Source: Hofstenia miamia (taxonomy: Eukaryota > Xenacoelomorpha > Acoela). Taken from it: a stretch of 64,000 bases of DNA. This document shows, piece after piece, positions 36,046 through 46,654 of this stretch. Location: contig SCFE01000035.1 in NCBI GenBank assembly GCA_004352715.1, positions 712,105 to 776,104 of the forward strand, written 5' to 3'. Position 1 is the first letter of the stretch. Each line of letters opens with the position of its first letter. A model generated the notes under the pieces. The model saw nothing but the letters and a program-made list of their open reading frames with translations, was not told the origin of the DNA and did no database searches. The translations under genes were made by a program, and so were the position numbers.

Positions 36046-36183
36046 ATTTTCAGCCAAATAAATGGCAACAATGTTTGAAATGAAGGTTTGATTAATAGTT
36101 GTAAACACTGCCACTCCATTTTCTGTCAATAGGTTTGCTATATCATTCACTAATTGTTCAGGATTATCCACATGTTCGATCAC
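36046..36183 (-). CDS. coq3: coq3 exon 3: methyltransferase core
   Basis: 46 codons, phase 0 at both ends. It encodes VIEHVDNPEQLVNDIANLL, then ENGVAVFTTINQTF and IYLAEN. S-E-V-I-E-H-V (its first residues complete the SE of exon 2) is the class I methyltransferase post-II motif typical of UbiG/COQ3, and F-T-T-I-N is the conserved strand leading to the substrate side. The donor is a consensus GTAAGT. Confidence 0.93.
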
Positions 36184-36225
36184 CTAAAAAAGGTATCTAC
36201 GACAGATGTAGAAGTGTTTCAATAC
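36184..36225 (-). other. coq3: coq3 intron 2, 42 nt
   Basis: GTATTG at the 5' end and a pyrimidine tract plus AG (CCTTTTTTAG) at the 3' end. Removing it joins CSE to VIEHV exactly as in the family. Reading through it gives a stop. Confidence 0.9.
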
Positions 36226-36436
36226 CTCTGAGCATACTACACAATCAAACTGTTCGGATTTTTCCTCGATGAGCTGTTGAGTTGTTGTATTGCGATATGT
36301 AAGTTTTAAGTCACCCGCATGTAGATCAGCAGAAGCGTGTTCGCAAGCAGCAGCGACGGCTTCCTTCGAAGCGTCGATTCCTAAGACCTTAGCACCAAGT
36401 CGTGAAAGAGGCTCACTTAACAATCCACCACCACAT
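36226..36436 (-). CDS. coq3: coq3 exon 2: SAM-binding domain
   Basis: 211 nt. The first base completes the split Gly codon from exon 1, then CGGGLLSEPLSRLGAKVLGI and DASKEAV follow: SAM-binding motif I (D-I-G-C-G-G-G) and the acidic residue ending strand 2 that binds the ribose. The exon continues through a helical stretch to FDCVVCSE. The acceptor is TTTATTTAG just before 36436. Together with exon 3 this contains all the class I methyltransferase motifs, with no missing key residue. Confidence 0.93.
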
Positions 36437-39394
36437 CTAAATAAAAATTCTTCTAAGACAGAAACTAATCCTTAAAATTTGAGAAAACACATTATCTATA
36501 AACACTAACACCATTTAAAAAAGCTTAACACTTAGTACAAACTAACTACAAATTGATAGCTAACGTAATAATGGTTTTTAAAATAATTTAATTAATAAAA
36601 TAGACAGCTGGTGGAATAAAAAGCAATCTCCACTTTTATTGAAAGTAACATGGAAATTTATACATCAAAGCACGCTAATCGATAGTCAAACGGTTAATGA
36701 TGACAATAATCAAACGAAATGGCAACTCAAAATAAAAATGGCGATAAAAAGCACGGATGAAAAGGCATTTTCTTACCGAATAATTAATGCCGATTGTGAA
36801 CAAAACATGAAAAATGGAAATCTAATTATTGACAACGCCCGAGCGAACTAGCACATGATACAACACATACAATAAAATAATAAAGCTTTCCGTGTTGATA
36901 GTTGTAGAATATTTGTGTTACGATGAGCAAACAAAATATACAGGATTGGCTGATAAAAAACGTGTTTAAAAGACATGTTGAAAATATTTACTTTTTCAGA
37001 TGTTTTTTCAATTTTTTTAACAATATCAGAAAAATTTTCAAACCACTAATTTTTTCAGGATTGTTTTCAGGGCATTTCTTCTGGTTTCAAACTTCAAAAC
37101 TGGATTCTGTTTCCAGTGTTGCCACGGGTCGATCCGTAGACTCTGATTTGCAATATTTAGCGACTTGGATCTCTCTCTTGTCCAATCAAATAATGATTAA
37201 CATTGTCATTTTCTGACAAAGTAAACATGGCCATTCATTGGTATTACGTGTAGGATTTTTCTGAAATCGAGTGGTGATACAAAATAAGTAACTCTGCTCA
37301 ATCAATATAAGCTTTACACCCAAACCCAACCCGAACCGATAACTTGATACCCGATGTAACTCTCTAGTCAGAAATTTAAAGAATGTTCAATACTATGCAT
37401 ACCGCTGAAACACCTGAAGACGTAGAAGTTTCAAAAGTTCGTCTTCTACAATCGCTTGCTTGTTGATATGCACTGATTACAATTGTAAAATATTTTTTGA
37501 ATCCAATAATTGATTTATTAAATTGTTTTTCTTAAGTTCAATGTTTAGTTTAGAATGCTTTCAGTTCAAAAGAAAAACACATCTTAAAATGTTCAAAACG
37601 TTTTTTCGTCTTTTTCAATAAAGATTTTCCCAACTAAAAATACATGGAACAGTTGTCGATAATTTTTATAGAATCCGTTATAAAACCGAATATCTGCATG
37701 AATTTTGAGTCAATTGGAAAATATTATTTAGAAAATAGTAGTGAAAATGTGGATGTCTCCAAATAAAAGAGTGTATTGCTCATTAAACAATACGCAACTG
37801 CAATATTTCGTGAGAAACTAGTAAACAGTTTGCAACGATAAATCACACAGAAAAGTTCAATCTCCGATGCTTCAACGATTGCATCCCTTTTTGAAATGGG
37901 AAAAGTTGAATTTTAGCAATCGCTAAAAGGAATATAATCGAAGACACTGATTTTGTTACAGCGAAATTGATACACTTTCAATTATGGTTTATAGTTGCGC
38001 ACTGTTTGCTTTTAAAATATTCACATATTTTAGCAATTCCTAAATCAGAGTCAACTAAAGGGCCCAAAATCCTTTAAGTAAAATGTGTGAAATGGATTAT
38101 TTTTGGCCTAATAAAATAATGTATAGTGATTTTTGTGATTGTGGTGATAACTTGTAAGCAGTATCTTTTGAAATAAAAGGAACATAAATGTCTACACTGA
38201 GAGCATCATATTGACCTAGGCTATCAACATTACCCATAGGAAAATACCTAGATGATAATCCACTACACTAAGCAATTGAAAAAGCTAAATAATGGGAAAA
38301 TTTACTTAATCATTTTCAGAAAGTTTCTGGGATCAATAGTTGTTAAAGTAAAGTTTTGGCAATTAACAACAAAAGTCTTGCTTGCAGAAAATTTTTGGTT
38401 AATATGAAGTGAAAAATTTTCTACTAGACTGCAACTGAATTAAGCATATCATCAGTTATTTAGAAACAAAATGTACATTTATGGGAACTGAGGAGATGGA
38501 CAATCAGAAAGTCCAACATTTTCTCACGAGAAATTATAGTCGACATAAAACAATCAGCGAACTACGGATTGGAATAGATAATCTCAGGCTGACATTTATT
38601 GCACAAATTCAGTTGTACAGATACCATTTTCACAAGTTCATCTTTATTCATTTATCGATATTTTGATCAGGAGTATTTGATTTCCATAAAAAGCTAAATT
38701 GTCATCACTACAGAAATACACATTTCGTTTTGTTGACATGAGTTACGAAAATCTGATATGATGCGTTTAATTTGCTCAGAATTAGTGAAGATTAAAGCAT
38801 AGTTTAATTTTATAATCATAGTTTACGTATATATGGGTACATAAATAAGAACTGAATCTCTGCAACGTTGGTATATGTAGATTAGGCTTAAATGTATATA
38901 CACTTGGGATGAGACCGTTTATCTAAACTGGATTGCTAAAATCACAAAAAATATTTATTTGGTTAACCGCACATATTTAGAAAATGGATTCAAAGCCAAA
39001 ACCTATGTTGTGGTATCTTCGCAAAGCCTTGCTAAAACTAAGTATCCCAAAGTTCAGGAGAGTGTGAAGCAGAGCATTATTCAGAATCTGCAGAAATGTC
39101 TAACAGCAACGCAACCTTGTTCCGTGTTCAAGCGAACCTGTTAGCAATTTCATTGATTACACTGGTCTACATAAAAATTGTGGACTTAGTGAAATGCAAC
39201 TTTTTAGATAATTTTGAGTACGCTAAGTTCGAATCTTACGTCAGATTTTGTCTATCAGGTCAGGATTTGGAGACATTTAGAAAATAAGATTTTGCATTTA
39301 AGCCACACTTAGTGATATATTTCATCATTTCGCCTAAATTCTCATTACATCGCAACATGCCAGGAGGGGCGTAGGAAGGGGGTGCTCTGGATGT

Positions 39395-40160
39395 TAGCTA
39401 CAGACCTACAGCATGGAGACTATTCATTGATGCATCAAAAAGAAGATTGAAAGCAGTTTTCCTGACCAATTGTTACGAACTTGTATCTATTTCCATTGGA
39501 CATTCGGTACAAGTGTTGGAGACATACGACAACATGAAATTTCTCCTTCGTTCCATCAAATACGAGGATCATGACTGGCTGATATGTGGTGATCTTAAAG
39601 TTTTCTATATCATCCTTGGTATGCAAGGAGGATACACAAAATATCCATGTTTTTGTGCAAGTGGGATAGCCGGGACAATGATGAACATTATGAACGCAGG
39701 GTTTGACCTCCAAGAGAGGAATTAGCACCTGGCATGTACTATATAAGAGTTATGTCCCTAGTAAATCCCATCAAAGTTTTTCTACCTTCTCTCCACATAA
39801 AAGTATATTTGCTGGACCCCAAATTCGTGATTTTATGAAAGATTCTGCGTTTCACAAAGTTTTAGTGCATCATGAGAAAAGTGTGTGGTCGACATTCAAA
39901 CTTCTAGTCACTAACTTTTTGGGAAATCACCGCTCATCGGATTATTAGCAGTTTGTGAGTGGTCTTCTTGACTGTATGAAGAAGCTACGATGTAGAATGA
40001 GTATCAAAATGCCTTTTTGCATACGCATTTGTACTACTTTCCTGATAACTGTGGTCAGTTGAGCGGCATGGAGCTTTAATACCAAGGCCATTGGGATATC
40101 AGCTTGATGACTGACTTCTGCTGAAGTATGAACTGAGACGAACCAAATGAAAAACACAAA
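39395..40160 (+). pseudogene. Decayed repeat-encoded ORF of a widespread invertebrate family
   Basis: Fragments in order on the plus strand: WRLFIDASKRRLKAVFLTN, ISIGHSVQVLETYDNMKFLL, RSIKYEDHDWLICGDLK, LGMQGGYTKYPCF. A frameshift leads to CKWDSRDNDEHYERR and PPREELAPG, then, in other frames, AGPQIRDFMKDSAFHKVL, FKLLVTNFLGNH, LRCRMSIK and YQGHWDISLMTDFC. I recognise this series as a multi-copy ORF common in arthropod and other invertebrate genomes and probably transposon-derived, but I cannot name its official class. Several stops and frameshifts make it dead. It is antisense to coq3 inside intron 1. Confidence 0.65.
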
Positions 40161-42278
40161 AGGAAATCAAACAGCAAGTCTTTTCTCTAAGCTCCTATTT
40201 TTTCATTGTCCTGGATGATTTTTATGATTTTCTAAATTTTAGTGCGAATATATAGTGCAAACGTGATTATTATGTCTTTTAAATGTTGAAACTTGAAGTT
40301 TATAGGCACTATTGATCAACATATTTTTAACAGGATTCAATGCAATTGAAAACGAATTTTCGTAATTTCTAGAGCTTTCTGATTTTATAATAAGGGTAGA
40401 TTTTAAAATAATTGAAATATTCTAATGGGATATTAAGAATCAATGCATTATTTTTAAGCAAGAATGACAGCATTGATTGACATAATTCTATAAAAGTTGT
40501 TTCTCATTAGTATAACAGTAGCAAGAATAGGATTTTTGAAATTGCAAAAAATCCTGACCCGATTAAGTATTTTTGATTTGATATCCGGAATCAGCATACT
40601 TTAATTATATAAATACACCTCATTTCATTAAGACAACAGAAAAAAAGGTTTTAAATGCAGACCAGTGTTATTGTTAAAATAATAGTATTCCTTTTTATAG
40701 GATAGGCTAACAGGATACATCTTGGTGGTTAACTGTCTCCACGTCTTATGTAAGGTATTAATGGTAGATATTGCCAAAATTGGAAGGCAAGGTAAAGAAA
40801 AAATTTTCCGCTGCAACAAATATTCTCTTCCATGTTGTCCCAATCGAATATTCACGAGATCAAGTGCAAGATAATTTTTTGTGACATAAGAGACATTTCC
40901 AAGTAATAAAAGCGCACACATTCAATACTTATCATATTGGCAAGGAAATTTCTCTCATTCTGTTACATCCATTGATATAGCAATATTTAAAATCAAATTT
41001 CCGTGACACACGGTACCAGAAGAAACCCCTGCTAAAAAATTCATTTTGAATTTTCTCTGAAATGAAACTTTTGACTAATATCTCATTCTAATGTTATCTT
41101 TCTCAGAACATCTCAAAAAATTGAGGTCTCCAAATTATGATTCCGATAATGTGGCCATACATGTGATTTATGGGGACATGTGACGTACGGGCCTTGTTTT
41201 TGTTATATGTCAAATAGCTAGGGTTTGAAATGGAATATATTAATTCAAAAATAAAATAAATTATTAGGAAGAAATGGCTTTATGTACTCAAAGAACAGTG
41301 AAGGAAGCGGTTAAGATTGTTTGAATTTGTTATACATAATTCTAAATCTTGAATAATAATAATTACAAAATTTTTATATTAAATTAAGAACCATACCATA
41401 GGCGTTCAGAAAATGTATCGTTTGTATCTTTGAACATTATCTAATTTTTCATAATATGAAGACACATAACCTTGGTCTTTAACAAATGTAGATAGATACA
41501 TATTTAAATGAAACTGTCAACTGAAGCATGTTTAATATTTTCAAAAATGTGTTGTAAACATAGAATTATGTCCTTTTTATAACTAAATTTAATTACGAAA
41601 AGTAAAAAAGCTCGGGGTTTTTAAAAATTCAAAAGCATTGGACAGTTCCTCAAAAAAAATCGGCTAGAAAATTAAACCTCGTTAAATGTAAGATTAGATT
41701 AAATTATGGAAAATGCAATGCGCCCACTGGAAAACAAAGTATGAAAAGAATATTCCAACGCATTATTCATGATATTGTTAAGTTGGTAGAAACACTTCAA
41801 TGTAATAAAATAATTATTTTCATGTCTTACTTAAAAAAATCAGAAATCACAAAAACCGATTGCAGTACAAAACTTCTAACTTTGATTAGTTGAAAAATAA
41901 AATAATTTCCATTCAAAATTTGTCTATAGCAAACTAAGTTTTGAGATCAGTCACATAAACCTTATAATGTATAATTTACTATAAATATACTTATATGTAT
42001 TATTGGATTGCCCCTCCAGTGTACTTTCACTTTTATGAAATTGTTTATTTGTCGTAGGTGTTGGAAGAAGGTGCAGAACCGATATATGGACATTTCCCGC
42101 ATAGAAATTAGACACGGCTTTTGGCGAGTATTGTCTATTTTTTAAATAACGCAAAACGGATTTCTTATTATAAACACTGTCCGACATTTAATGGTAAATA
42201 AGTGTGCTCATCTATATGGGAGAAAACAATCTCTAGTGAAGCACAACCACCGCTTTCCCAAAGGTATCAACGCTTCCT

Positions 42279-42351
42279 NNNNNNNNNNNNNNNNNNNNNN
42301 NNNNNNNNNNNNNNNNNNNNNNNNNNNNNNNNNNNNNNNNNNNNNNNNNNN
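42279..42351. other. Assembly gap, 73 N
   Basis: N run within coq3 intron 1. Confidence 0.95.
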
Positions 42352-42416
42352 ATGCAAAAATGATTTATTCTGTATCAAATAATTTTTCCAAATTTATACT
42401 TAGGCCCAAGTTATGT

Positions 42417-42438
42417 TATATATATATATATATATATA
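42417..42438. repeat. (TA)n microsatellite
   Basis: Alternating TA tract inside coq3 intron 1. Confidence 0.9.
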
Positions 42439-43859
42439 ACTAATGTTTTATTAAGTTCATATCTAGGGCATTTGCACTCTTACAACCTACTAGTTCCTCC
42501 ACTGTCTCAGTTATGGATTAGAAAGTAGTTATGAAAGGCTATGTGAACTAATTCAAATAATTGGTTCATTCATTGCAAAGCTAAAACAGTTAGCTATTTA
42601 GTGCATGAAATATTCCAGTATGCTTTATGCATACATATTAATATATTTTCTGCTATAATCATATTTATTGAAGTTATTTTTTGAGTTATTTTAATGGATC
42701 ATTTTATTTTTAAAAAAGCTGAATTGGATAGAGAAATCTGTTAATATTGAATCCTTTAGCCGCTGAATTTAATGATAAACCAAATTATGTTTGTTACTAG
42801 TCAAACTAATTAGAATTTAAATTAATTAACATTCAGGTGTTGTTGTAAAAAGAAAAGTCAAACAATTTTGCATATTCCTAAACATTTTTCTTTATGCCAA
42901 TTAGGAATTTTGGAAATCGCGAGACATATACATATATCTATTAATGAATTCCTCGAAGTGTAATGTTACATACTTGTGATAAATTGTATTGCTGTACCTA
43001 AAGTACCTGAAAAGAACTATTTATATATATATATCCACAAAATCAATTAAAATATCAGTTCTATTCCAATTGATTAAGATCAACAAACATTTATATAAAA
43101 TGTTTAATCTTAAGAAAATACAAATTGGAAATGAAATTTAATTTGGCATACAGACATTTGACAATCCCTATATATCGTCTGTCTGTGGTAATTTATAGGA
43201 GTTGAAATCGAAAGAATGTATATTTGCGGGTTTGATATTGAATGAAAAGATAACTTAAAGATAATTGAATACTCAAAGTATTAGTTTGGTTTAAGGAGTT
43301 ACAATTGAACGCTATGTCTCGGTCGTCTTTCTGGTGAATAGAGAAATGGAATCTAGATAAATATTTACATGTATATATGACACGAGGCTGGAAAGCGTGA
43401 ACATATTTATAGAGAAGATCAATAGAAGAGATAAACATAAAACGTTTACATGAACTGTATGTTTGTAAACAGTTGTGAAATAGAAATGAATGAGTCAGCA
43501 GGGGTTGGTGATATTACTTGATAAAATAATTTATGGTTGTTTGAAACATTGTATTACACAATGTTAATCGAATGTATGCCAACAGCGCGACAATGTCACC
43601 TCTCCCAAATTGCTATGGGAACGGATTACTGAGAAATATCGCTCCCATTACCTTGTCACATTGTGAGAAACAGTTACAAAGTATTAACATGAAAGTGAAT
43701 TGTTTAAAAACAAGTAATGAGATTAAATTAGCTGAACAGACTTATTGTCCAACAAGTTTCTTTAATATTTCAATGTATGCGAAAATAAAAAATCCATAAA
43801 ATACCGTTCCAATTCTTATTAGGCCTACATGTAGCTCAATAAATGCTCCAAATTGTTTT

Positions 43860-43862
<3 letters not shown>

Positions 43863-43891
<29 letters not shown>
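43863..43891. repeat. (TA)n microsatellite
   Basis: Alternating TA tract followed by a short imperfect extension to 43900. Confidence 0.9.
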
Positions 43892-43899
<8 letters not shown>

Positions 43900-44313
43900 T
43901 AAGTACAGCTATTTACTCCCAACAAAATAATGAATGAGCAGAACAACTAAATATTTTGATAGCAGAATGGTAAGAGATAATATCCCCGACCTTATTGAAC
44001 ACAATATATGGACGCAATAGATTTCCAAATCTGGGGAATATTGCTGCATCAAACTGAATTACAAAGGGAAATAGTCATTCAAGATGTGTTGGCAGCAGAT
44101 TGGAACAGTATTCCAAAGGAGATGATTCAAAGGAGTCCTCGAAAGGAACGTACAAATCGGTAAATTTCAAGTTGGAATCAAATATGTTACATGATTGGCG
44201 AATTGCTTCGAATTGAAATAGTTTCGGTTTTCTGGCAAAAATGCCAGGAAATGGATATTTGAAAAGCGACATTCGTACGTTTTTTGAATGCATAATTGAG
44301 TTTTGTACTTATA

Positions 44314-45702
44314 CAGGGTGGAGCATAAAGAACGGATGTTTTTTAACTTCCTCTAGTTTTGTAGGTATAAAAAGCCTTAAAGTCTGAATAAGGCTTGAAA
44401 GAAGGGAAAAGTAATGCACTTTTCATGTGTGTTAGCCATGATATCAAAAACAATAATATTTCATACAAAAATATATTATGAATGAAAAAGCACATCAGTC
44501 AAGTGACGACCATCCTCCTGAATGCAAAGACGAAGTCTACGTTGAAAGCTGTTGACTGAATTTCTTAACATTTCATTCGAAACATTTCGAATTTCATGTT
44601 GAATCAATGACTTCAGCTGCTCGATTGTTCTGGGGTTGTCTCTATACACGCGGGACTTCAAGTAGCCCCAAAGAAAAAAATCACATATCGATAGATCGGG
44701 AGAACGCGCTGGCCAATGGACGTCACCAAATCGTGAGATGACACGACCTGGAAACATCTCCTGAACTTGCCTCAATGATGATCGTGCCGTGTAAGCCGTT
44801 GCATCATCCTGCTGGAACCACAGGCTTTCCATGTCCAGTCCCATTTCTTGAAGTTGTGGTCTGAGGAAGGTGTTTAACATTTCAATGTAGCGAGCAGATT
44901 TGACAGTGACCGTTGATCCATCTTCTTCGAAAAAATATGGACCAATGATCCCATTAACGTAAACACCACACCAAACTGTGACTTTCCTGCTGTGAAGAGG
45001 GCTTTCGTGAAGCTGTTGGGGATTGCTGGCTGCCCAGTAACGAAAGTTCTGCTTTACATATATATCCAAATGGAAATGGGCTTCATCACTCATCATTATG
45101 AGTGGGTTGATGTCATCGATAATGTTCAGCATTTCTTCACAGAAGTTCTTCCTTTGAGCAAAATCGCTGTCCTCGAGAGTTTGGACGATCACCAGCTTGT
45201 AAGGATTAAAGTTGATATCCTTCAATATCCTGTGGAGAGAGCGCCGTGAGATCTCCAGAGCAGCAGAGTGCCTTCTTGCTGAGCAGGTAGGACATGCCGA
45301 GACAGACTCACAAACCAATTCAGAGGCCTCTGGAGTTCGAACGGAGATGGGACGATCAGGTGGATGTCTTCTCATTGCAGACCCAGTTGTTCTGAAAGAC
45401 TTTGATGATTGAGCTATTATTCCTGAAATATTCCTCTACAGCAAACGCTCGATGTTCAATGCTCCAACTTGTCATTTCGAAGATGAGTCACAATACAGAG
45501 GACATTATTCGCCACAAACGATGAGATAGCCGACTTTGAACAGTGCTCTCTCGGTTGTGAATGGAAGGATGGTTAGATTACACAGCACACATTAAACTGC
45601 ATGTTTCACTCTATCATTCAACACATTAAAGCTCAATATAAGTTTAATAATTGTTAAGTTATTCGATTATGAAAAAACATCCGTTCTTTATGCTCCACCC
45701 TG
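44314..45702 (-). mobile_element. Mariner-superfamily transposon, DD41D spacing, complete ends
   Basis: Perfect ~31-bp TIRs beginning CAGGGTGGAGCATAAAGAAC at 44314 and ending at 45702 (reverse complement), each flanked by TA. Length 1,389 bp. The transposase lies on the minus strand. A shorter copy with the same right end follows at 45861-46395. The near-identity of the TIRs indicates recent insertion into coq3 intron 1. Confidence 0.95.
44476..45475 (-). pseudogene. Mariner-type transposase, broken near the N-terminus
   Basis: The N-terminal helix-turn-helix starts MTSWSIEHRAFAVEEYF at 45475. A frame change and an apparent deletion of about 30 codons near 45395 follow, and the frame is then open for 299 codons to 44476. 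Catalytic motifs: MSDEAHFHLD (first Asp), WFQQDDATAYTA (second Asp), WPARSPDLSICDFFLWGYLK (third Asp). Counting from QQD to CDFF leaves 41 residues between, i.e. DD41D, the spacing known for the rosa/VS branch rather than classical mariner (DD34D). The C-terminus FQRRLRLCIQEDGRHLTD is intact. The catalytic domain appears sound, but DNA binding would be lost, so this copy is probably non-autonomous. Confidence 0.88.
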
Positions 45703-45860
45703 TATATACTGTATTTATGAAACTATTTTTAGAAATGTTCTACAATTTTGCGGCTTGCTAAATCTGCGCATTGAATTAAAAATTTTAAATTCAGTTTTTC
45801 AAGAGTATATGATACTAATGTATATAAAACCTTTAAGAAATTATATAGCTTTAACTACAN

Positions 45861-46395
45861 GTTGATCCATCTTCTTCGAAAAAATATGGACCAATGATCC
45901 CATCAACGTAAACACCACACCAAACTGTGACTTTCCTGCTGTGAAGATGTCTTTCGTGAAGCTGTTGGGGATTGCTGGCTGCCCAGTAACGAAAGTTCTG
46001 CTTGTTTACATATCCATCCAAATGGAAATGGGCGTCATAACTCATCATTATTAGCGGGTTGATGTCATTGATAATGTTCAGCATTTCTTAACAGAAGTTA
46101 TTCCTTTGAGCAAATCGCTGTCCGTGAGAGTTTGGACGATCACCAGCTTGTAAGGATGAAAGTTGTCATTTCGAAGATGTGTCACAATACAGAGTACATT
46201 ATTCGCCGCAAACGATGAAATAGCCGACTTTAAACAGTGCTCACTCGGTTGTGAATGGAAGGATGGTTATATTACACAGCACACATTAAGCTGCATGTTT
46301 CACTCTATCATTCAACCCATTAAAGCTCAATATAAGTGTAATAATTGTTAAGTTATTCGAATATGAAAAACATCCGTTCTTTATGCTCCACCCTG
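45861..46395 (-). mobile_element. Partial, internally deleted copy of the same mariner
   Basis: It starts mid-element right after the single N at 45860, matches the transposase around the first Asp (MSYDAHFHLD here), skips roughly 280 bp of the helix-turn-helix side, and ends in the same 31-bp terminal repeat with TA flank. It differs by several substitutions, so it is a distinct copy rather than a duplicate read of the first. Confidence 0.88.
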
Positions 46396-46654
46396 TATAT
46401 AGATCATAACTTGAGTATTTAACTTTTTTTTTAGATATGTAGTGTCATAAAAATAGCCGAGGAGAAATTGTATGGCATTAACAATCCATTGAATTCAATA
46501 TTCGAATGAGTCGAATATTTGCATGATGCTAATAGTCAGTATTCGAGTTCTACTCAAAGTTCGAATATTCGCAGAGCCCTAGTCAAGAAACTTGTTTACG
46601 TCGACTACAACACTGTTTAAGGTCAATCGAAATCATTGAGCACAATCTCTAATG

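Noticed and set aside
36290-36475. 61-codon plus frame opposite coq3 exon 2
   Set aside because: Antisense of a conserved methyltransferase exon.
36639-36851. 70-codon plus frame near coq3 exon 2
   Set aside because: No recognised motif; low-complexity Asn/Lys composition expected by chance.
41951-42187. 78-codon minus frame in coq3 intron 1 (MSDSVYNKKSVLRYLKNR start)
   Set aside because: Composition is slightly coding-like, but there is no family match, no clear splice sites and no repeat partner, so not annotated as a gene.
44992-45412. Plus-strand frames inside the mariner
   Set aside because: Antisense shadows of the transposase.
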